From positions 124,001 through 188,000 of the forward strand of contig NZ_CADIJO010000001.1 of assembly GCF_902859705.1 (NCBI RefSeq): 64,000 nucleotides of DNA, given 5' to 3'. Source of the stretch: Achromobacter deleyi (GTDB lineage: Bacteria; Pseudomonadota; Gammaproteobacteria; Burkholderiales; Burkholderiaceae_B). A program made the translations under genes and the position numbers. This document shows positions 59,680-64,000 of the stretch, piece after piece (position 1 is the first letter of the stretch; every line of letters starts with the position of its first letter). The notes below the pieces were generated by a model, which worked only from the letters and a program-made list of their open reading frames with translations, had not been told where the DNA came from and searched no databases.

Positions 59680-60654
59680 TCAGCTCAAGAACACCACGTC
59701 GCCCACGCGGCGCACGTTGGCGCCGTACAGCTGCTGGATCTGGGTGATGGCCTGGTCCAGGTCCTTGACCTCGTAGCGCGCGCTCAGGCGGTGGCGGGCC
59801 AGCGCGTCGTTCATCAGTACCACGCGCCCGGGGCGGTAGCGGTTGATCTCGTCGATCGCCTGGTTCAGCGGCAGGTCGTGGAAGCTGACGATGCCCGCAC
59901 GCCAGTCCGAGGCGTCCTGGGCGATGGCCATCGGGGGCTGCATGACGTCCGCCGTGTAGTGCAGCTGCTGGCCGGCGCGCAGTACCAGGTTGGCATCCCG
60001 GTGCTGCACGTCGACCTGGCCGGCATTGCAGCGCAACTGCACCTCGCCCTGGGCCAGGCGCCGCACTTCGATGTCGCCGCTGGCCAGGGTCATGCGGGCG
60101 GCGCCGGCCAGCACCGCGCATGGCTGGCTGCGCGCCGCGTGGATGGCGGCTTCGCCCGATACCAATTCGATTTCCGGCAGGCCGCCGCGGGTAGAGACGT
60201 TGACGCTGGTCTGGGTGTTGAGCGCCAGGGTGACCTGCTGGCCGTTCAGCGCGAAGCTGCGCTGTTCGCCCGTGGCGGTGCGGTAGTCGGAATTGAATTC
60301 GGACCACGATGGCCACAGCCCCAAGGGCGGCCGCAGCACGCTGGCCACCGCCAGGCTGGCGAAGGCGCTGGCGCCGCCGGCCAGCAGCCAGCGCCGACGC
60401 GGGTCGGGGGCTTGGGGGCGGCGCGCCGTGGGGTGCGTCGCCGCATAGGCTTGCGTCACCCGGCCCAGCTCGCGCCAGGCGCGGGCGGCTTCGGCCCAGG
60501 CGCGTTCGTGCGCCGGGCTTTGCGCACGCCAGGCCTTGAACGCCGCGCCGTCCTCGGTGGTGGGCGCGCCGGTGGCCAAGGCGCGCGCCCAGGCATGGGC
60601 CTCGCGCTCAAGGGCGGAGTCGGGCAGGGGGCCGGGGGACGATGTCGGGCTCAT
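59680..60654 (-). CDS. FecR-like transmembrane regulator of the haemagglutinin locus
   Basis: 324 aa. DUF4880-like cytoplasmic segment (HAWARALATGAPTTEDGAAF, KAWRAQSPAHERAWAEAARA), RRR followed by a membrane helix (about 92-110), and the periplasmic FecR domain (YRTATGEQRSFALNGQQVTL, VSGEAAIHAARS). The C-terminal third (VSFHDLPLNQAIDEINRYRPG, then IQQLYGANVRRVGDVVFL) is itself STN-like. It lies between a sigma gene (108 nt upstream) and the giant exoprotein gene. Probable anti- or pro-sigma switch for adhesin expression. Confidence 0.88.
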   Translation of the reverse strand: MSPTSSPGPLPDSALEREAHAWARALATGAPTTEDGAAFKAWRAQSPAHERAWAEAARAWRELGRVTQAYAATHPTARRPQAPDPRRRWLLAGGASAFASLAVASVLRPPLGLWPSWSEFNSDYRTATGEQRSFALNGQQVTLALNTQTSVNVSTRGGLPEIELVSGEAAIHAARSQPCAVLAGAARMTLASGDIEVRRLAQGEVQLRCNAGQVDVQHRDANLVLRAGQQLHYTADVMQPPMAIAQDASDWRAGIVSFHDLPLNQAIDEINRYRPGRVVLMNDALARHRLSARYEVKDLDQAITQIQQLYGANVRRVGDVVFLS

Positions 60655-60762
60655 GGGTATCGCTGGCTGCGGGCGGCGTTATCCGCCGCTTTCATACTTA
60701 GACGATCCGGCGTGGAGCAAACGGAACCGGATTCGCGGAAAAAATACACTTTCTTTCATTTT

Positions 60763-61275
60763 TCATTGCCCCCGCGCCATCGCCCGGACGCAATGCTCGT
60801 GCGCCGTCTGCAATTCACGGCCCACCAGCCGCACCGAGATGCCCCAGCGCTTGGCCAGATCGGGCCGCGACAGGCCCTCGACCCGCGCGGCGATCAGGAT
60901 GTCGCGCTGGCGCGGCGTCAGGGCGTCCAGCGCCTTGAACATATGGTCCATGTCCGAGCGCGACTCGGCGATGCCGTCCGGTCCGGGGGCGTCGTCCTGC
61001 ACGTCGAAGAACTCGCTGACTTCGCTTTCGCTCAGCAGCCGCACATCCTGGCGGATGCGATCGATGGCGACGTGCACGGCCGTATTGACCAGATAGGTCT
61101 GCGGATGGCGCACATCGTCCAGGTCGTCGCGTGCCGACAGGCGCAGGTAGGCATCATGCAGCGCATCGCCGGCCAGGTCCGAAGCGCCGCCCAGGCGGCG
61201 CGCGACCTGGCGCCGCAGAGCCTCGTAGCGCTCGGCCACCAGGCGGCGCAGATTGGCCAGGCCGGCGCCGCTCAT
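60763..61275 (-). CDS. ECF sigma factor of the haemagglutinin locus
   Basis: 170 aa, divergent from the two FecI-type factors in the window. Region 2 appears in LRRLVAERYEALRRQVARRL and LAGDALHDAYLRLSARDDL; region 4 in ALTPRQRDILIAARVEGLSR, PDLAKRWGISVRLVGRELQT. The linker holds an acidic block (SESEVSEFFDVQDDAPGPDG). It begins within the STN-gene stop (ATGA overlap), so both are translated together. Predicted target: the exoprotein gene or fecR. Confidence 0.85.
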   Translation of the reverse strand: MSGAGLANLRRLVAERYEALRRQVARRLGGASDLAGDALHDAYLRLSARDDLDDVRHPQTYLVNTAVHVAIDRIRQDVRLLSESEVSEFFDVQDDAPGPDGIAESRSDMDHMFKALDALTPRQRDILIAARVEGLSRPDLAKRWGISVRLVGRELQTAHEHCVRAMARGQ

Positions 61276-62024
61276 CGCCGGCAGCCGCCATAGCGGCGCG
61301 CCGCCTCGGGGGTGATCAGCAGGGTGGCCGGCAGGCCGAAGCCGGCGGGCGGCGCGCCGATCGGCAGGCCTTCCAGGGCCTCCTGCAATCGCGGCCCCAT
61401 GTCGGGCCGGCCGGTGGCGTAGGCCTGGGCGCCGCGTATGGCGTGGGCGGGGTCCAGCGGCACGCGCAGCGCTACGCGATATTCGCCGACATGCAGCTCG
61501 GGCCGGGCGCACAGGGCGGCCAGCACCCGGGCCTGCAGCCGGCCGTAATACTGCTGGCGAGCGGCCTGCGAGGCTTGCGGCGCGGGGGCCGGCGGGGTGC
61601 GCACGCGCGGCATCAGCATCAGCGCCCGGGGCGCGGTGTAGCGCGCCTGCAGGTCGGTTTCGGCCAATAGCCGGGCCAGCGCGTCGCGCGCGGTGTAGCG
61701 GCCGGCGAGGGCAGGGGCGGTCTGGTCCGCGGTTTGCGCGCTGTCGTAGAGCACCGAGTCGCCCGTGAGTTGGCTGTATTGCTGCAAGGCGTTGTGCAGG
61801 GGCTGGCGCGGCCAGTCGAAGGGGTATTCACGCGCGCCCTCGGCCGCCGCGGCCGACGCGGCCAGGGCGGCGCCGGCGGCCATCACGGTCATCATCGCCT
61901 GCAGGCGTTTCAAGCCGGTGCGCACATCGGCGGCTGGCAACGCAGGTTGTCGGGGATGGCGAAGGAAGGCATACGCGCGGGAAGTCGGACGCTGACCGCC
62001 GCGAGGCGGTGGAGAAGCCGACAT
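61272..62024 (-). CDS. Secreted STN-domain protein with a TonB-C-like tail
   Basis: 250 aa. After a probable signal (hydrophobic core MTVMAAGAALAASAAAA near 45-61; the basic stretch before it makes an internal start at M44 possible) comes an STN domain at about 69-130 (FDWPRQPLHNALQQYSQLTG, VLYDSAQTADQTAPALAGRY), a proline-rich linker (PPAPAPQ), and a C-terminal domain (about 155-245, YYGRLQARVLAALCARPELH, VGEYRVALRVPLDPAHAIRG) resembling TonB C-terminal folds. It lacks any beta-barrel. STN domains signal to FecR. First gene of the sigma/FecR/exoprotein locus, overlapping the sigma gene by ATGA. Confidence 0.8.
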   Translation of the reverse strand: MSASPPPRGGQRPTSRAYAFLRHPRQPALPAADVRTGLKRLQAMMTVMAAGAALAASAAAAEGAREYPFDWPRQPLHNALQQYSQLTGDSVLYDSAQTADQTAPALAGRYTARDALARLLAETDLQARYTAPRALMLMPRVRTPPAPAPQASQAARQQYYGRLQARVLAALCARPELHVGEYRVALRVPLDPAHAIRGAQAYATGRPDMGPRLQEALEGLPIGAPPAGFGLPATLLITPEAARRYGGCRR

Positions 62025-62118
62025 GGTAGGGCCCGAATGTGACCCTTTGGTTGCATGGCAATGACACGGGGCGGCTGGTGTAAAGTCGCGTGTACACCAT
62101 TTCCTAAAGGACACGAAG

Positions 62119-62472
62119 GTGCCTGAATCGAACCAAACCGCGGTTCTGCTGTTTTCGTACGGAACCCTGCAGGACAAGGCCGTGCAGCGCGCCAACTTCG
62201 GCCGCGAGCTCACCGGCAAGCCCGACGCCATGACCGGCTACGTGCAGCGCTGGGTCGAAATCACCGACCCCGACGTCATCAAGACCAGCGGCCTGGCCCA
62301 GCACCCCATCGTCTACGCCAGCTACGACCCGAAAGACGAAGTGGCCGGCATGGTGTTCGAGATCACCCAGCAGGAACTCGAAGCCGCCGACCGCTACGAA
62401 GTGTCCGACTACAAGCGCGTGTCGGTGCTGCTGAAATCCGGCGTGCACGCCTGGGTGTACATCAAGGCCTGA
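62119..62472 (+). CDS. Gamma-glutamylcyclotransferase-like (AIG2-type) protein
   Basis: 117 aa. The hallmark FSYGTLQD at about 12-19 forms the substrate loop; the fold continues with [20 protein letters not shown], and the catalytic Glu is expected in [17 protein letters not shown]. The family releases 5-oxoproline from gamma-glutamyl compounds or acts on related amines. The start is GTG at 62119 with AAAGGA 8 nt upstream. Divergent from the STN gene across 94 nt. Confidence 0.88.
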   Translation: MPESNQTAVLLFSYGTLQDKAVQRANFGRELTGKPDAMTGYVQRWVEITDPDVIKTSGLAQHPIVYASYDPKDEVAGMVFEITQQELEAADRYEVSDYKRVSVLLKSGVHAWVYIKA

Positions 62473-62551
62473 ATCCGGGCGCGCTGCGCCGGGGCGGTTT
62501 CCGGCGGTTCGGCGCCTGTACACTCGGACATCTCGACTTCGGGGGCCTGAC

Positions 62552-63463
62552 ATGGCCGGCAGCAGCTTCTTTGCCCTGTTCGACGACATCGCCACAATCC
62601 TGGACGACGTGTCCGTCATGACCAAGGTGGCGGCCAAGAAAACCGCCGGCGTGCTGGGGGACGACCTGGCGCTGAACGCGCAGCAGGTTTCCGGTGTGCC
62701 GGTCAACCGCGAACTGCCTGTGGTGTGGGCGGTGGCCAAGGGCTCGTTCATCAACAAGCTGATCCTGGTGCCATCGGCCCTGGTCATCAGCGCCTTCGCG
62801 CCCTGGGCGGTGACGCCGCTGCTGATGGTGGGCGGCGCCTTCCTGTGCTTCGAGGGCGTGGAAAAACTGGCCCATAAATTTCTGCCGCACGGCGATACCG
62901 CCGACGGCAATCATGCTGCGCGGGCCGAAGCCCTGCAGGACGCCTCGGTGGACATGGTGGCGTTCGAGCGCGACAAGATCAAGGGCGCGGTGCGCACCGA
63001 CTTCATCCTGTCGGCCGAAATCATCGCCATCACGTTGGGGGCTGTGGCCGGCGCCGACATGGTGCGCCAGACCATCGTGCTGGCCGGCATCGCCCTGGTC
63101 ATGACGGTCGGGGTCTATGGCCTGGTGGCGGGCATCGTCAAGCTCGACGACCTGGGGCTGTATCTCAGCACCAAGCGCTCGCAGGCGGTCGCCTGGCTGG
63201 GCAAGCGCATCGTGGCGGCCGCGCCCTACCTGATGAAGACGCTCTCCGTGGTGGGCACCGCCGCCATGTTCATGGTTGGCGGCGGCATCCTCACCCACGG
63301 CATCGCCCCGCTGGGCGCAGCCATCGAGCACGTCGCGGCAGCCACCGGCAGCGGCCTGGTGCCGCTGCTGGTGTCGACTTTGCTCAGCGCCCTGTTCGGC
63401 ATCGTCGCCGGGGCCGTGGTGCTGGGCGGCGTCAGTCTGGCCAAGCGCCTGTTGCGGAAATAG
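62552..63463 (+). CDS. DUF808-family inner-membrane protein (YedI-like)
   Basis: 303 aa. The opening [37 protein letters not shown], then [14 protein letters not shown], and the closing [19 protein letters not shown] are typical of DUF808 (YedI). Six or so membrane segments, the last two-thirds being strongly hydrophobic; the function is unknown. It starts 79 nt after the cyclotransferase-like gene on the same strand, with GGGGGCCTG before its ATG. Confidence 0.88.
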   Translation: MAGSSFFALFDDIATILDDVSVMTKVAAKKTAGVLGDDLALNAQQVSGVPVNRELPVVWAVAKGSFINKLILVPSALVISAFAPWAVTPLLMVGGAFLCFEGVEKLAHKFLPHGDTADGNHAARAEALQDASVDMVAFERDKIKGAVRTDFILSAEIIAITLGAVAGADMVRQTIVLAGIALVMTVGVYGLVAGIVKLDDLGLYLSTKRSQAVAWLGKRIVAAAPYLMKTLSVVGTAAMFMVGGGILTHGIAPLGAAIEHVAAATGSGLVPLLVSTLLSALFGIVAGAVVLGGVSLAKRLLRK

Positions 63464-63484
63464 GGCGCCTGGCCGGGGCGGGCA

Positions 63485-64000
63485 TCAGAAGCGGTACTTC
63501 ATCGTCAGCATGGCGTTGCGCGGATCGCCGTAATAGCCGCCCATGCCGGTCGAGTAGTACTTCTTGTCCAGCAGGTTGTTGACGTTCAGCGTGGCCGACA
63601 GCTGGCGGTTGAAATCATAGCGGGCCATCAGCCCGACCAGCGCATAGGCGTCCTGGCGGAAGGTCTCGCCGTTGGGGCCGTAGTCCGGCTGCACCATCTT
63701 GCTTTGCCAGGTGACGCCGCCGCCCACCGTCAGCGGATGCCACGCGCCGCGCAGGCGGTAGGTGGTCCACAGCTTGAACAGGCTGTTGGGCTGGTTGGTG
63801 TCGATGCTGCGGCCGTCCGAGTCCTTCAATTGCCGGTAGCTGTAGCCGGCGATCATCTGCCAGCCCGGTTGCAGTTCGCCCGAGATTTCCATCTCGATGC
63901 CGCGCGCGGTGGCGCCCTGCACCGTGCGGTAGGCGTACGAACCGCCGCCGCCGCCCGTGACCCAGATGTTGTCCGGGTCCTTCTCGGCCAGGTTGTCCTG
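63485..64000 (-). CDS. TonB-dependent siderophore receptor, C-terminal part
   Basis: The frame is open to the right edge and gives the last 171 residues of an outer-membrane receptor: MEISGELQPGWQMIAGYSYR, TTYRLRGAWHPLTVGGGVTW, YALVGLMARYDFNRQLSATL, NVNNLLDKKYYSTGMGGYYG, and the aromatic end AMLTMKYRF. This barrel end matches the FpvA/FhuE-like receptors at 15335 and 19463. Whether it carries an STN domain, and a sigma/FecR pair, lies beyond the window. Convergent with the DUF808 gene. Confidence 0.92.
   Translation of the reverse strand, partial: QDNLAEKDPDNIWVTGGGGGSYAYRTVQGATARGIEMEISGELQPGWQMIAGYSYRQLKDSDGRSIDTNQPNSLFKLWTTYRLRGAWHPLTVGGGVTWQSKMVQPDYGPNGETFRQDAYALVGLMARYDFNRQLSATLNVNNLLDKKYYSTGMGGYYGDPRNAMLTMKYRF

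Noticed and set aside
1-64000. CRISPR arrays, tRNA/rRNA genes, insertion sequences or prophage
   Set aside because: No regularly spaced repeats, cloverleaf genes, transposases or integrases were seen. The repetitive signal at 47-59 kb is the beta-helix coding repeats of the exoprotein.

Overview
The window is high-GC DNA from a betaproteobacterium, most likely family Alcaligenaceae (Achromobacter or Bordetella). The pointers are a Bug/TctC-type binding-protein remnant, TctDE-like regulators, several FecI/FecR/TonB-receptor units, a DUF3739 filamentous-haemagglutinin-like giant gene and a burkholderialean style of gene packing. No rRNA, tRNA, CRISPR array, transposase or integrase was found.

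Layout. 1-4.6 kb: the 3' end of argE, an MHS-type MFS transporter, two unknown proteins and an AcfC-like periplasmic binding protein. 4.9-10.9 kb: one giant helicase-nuclease (2017 aa) that looks like a defence or DNA-processing enzyme. 11.2-13.7 kb: a META/DUF4377 lipoprotein and a hipBA toxin-antitoxin pair with a 53-bp dyad in front. 13.7-21.9 kb: two tandem iron-type surface-signalling modules (sigma, anti-sigma, STN-bearing TonB receptor), each with a Fur-box-like site and a fecA-like receptor promoter. 21.9-22.7 kb: a scar holding the C-terminal ends of a divergent LysR/Bug pair, followed by a small broken gene. 22.7-26.9 kb: unknown proteins, a DUF4262 protein and an NCS1 permease.

27.0-32.8 kb: a magnesium-transport locus (a possible leader peptide, an ACT-like small protein, MgtA and a small membrane protein) followed by a FixJ-type two-component system. 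A near-identical palindromic motif lies upstream of both the Mg2+ operon and the kinase, so the two may be linked. 32.8-38.8 kb: a TctD/TctE-like system co-transcribed with a periplasmic binding protein, divergent from a CitMHS transporter and a PhaB-like reductase; compound inverted repeats separate the two units. 39.3-43.5 kb: a LysR regulator divergent from an MFS-GAF-amidohydrolase operon. 43.5-47.1 kb: an SDR, a LysE exporter, small lipoprotein and unknown genes, and a cold-shock gene with its terminator.

47.1-62.0 kb: on the minus strand, four genes in order: an STN+TonB-C-like protein, an ECF sigma factor, FecR, and a 4130-aa filamentous-haemagglutinin-like exoprotein. This looks like a surface-signalling circuit without a TonB-receptor barrel that controls a giant adhesin, and it is the most unusual system here. 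The window closes with a gamma-glutamylcyclotransferase-like protein, a DUF808 membrane protein and the 3' end of a third TonB-dependent receptor.
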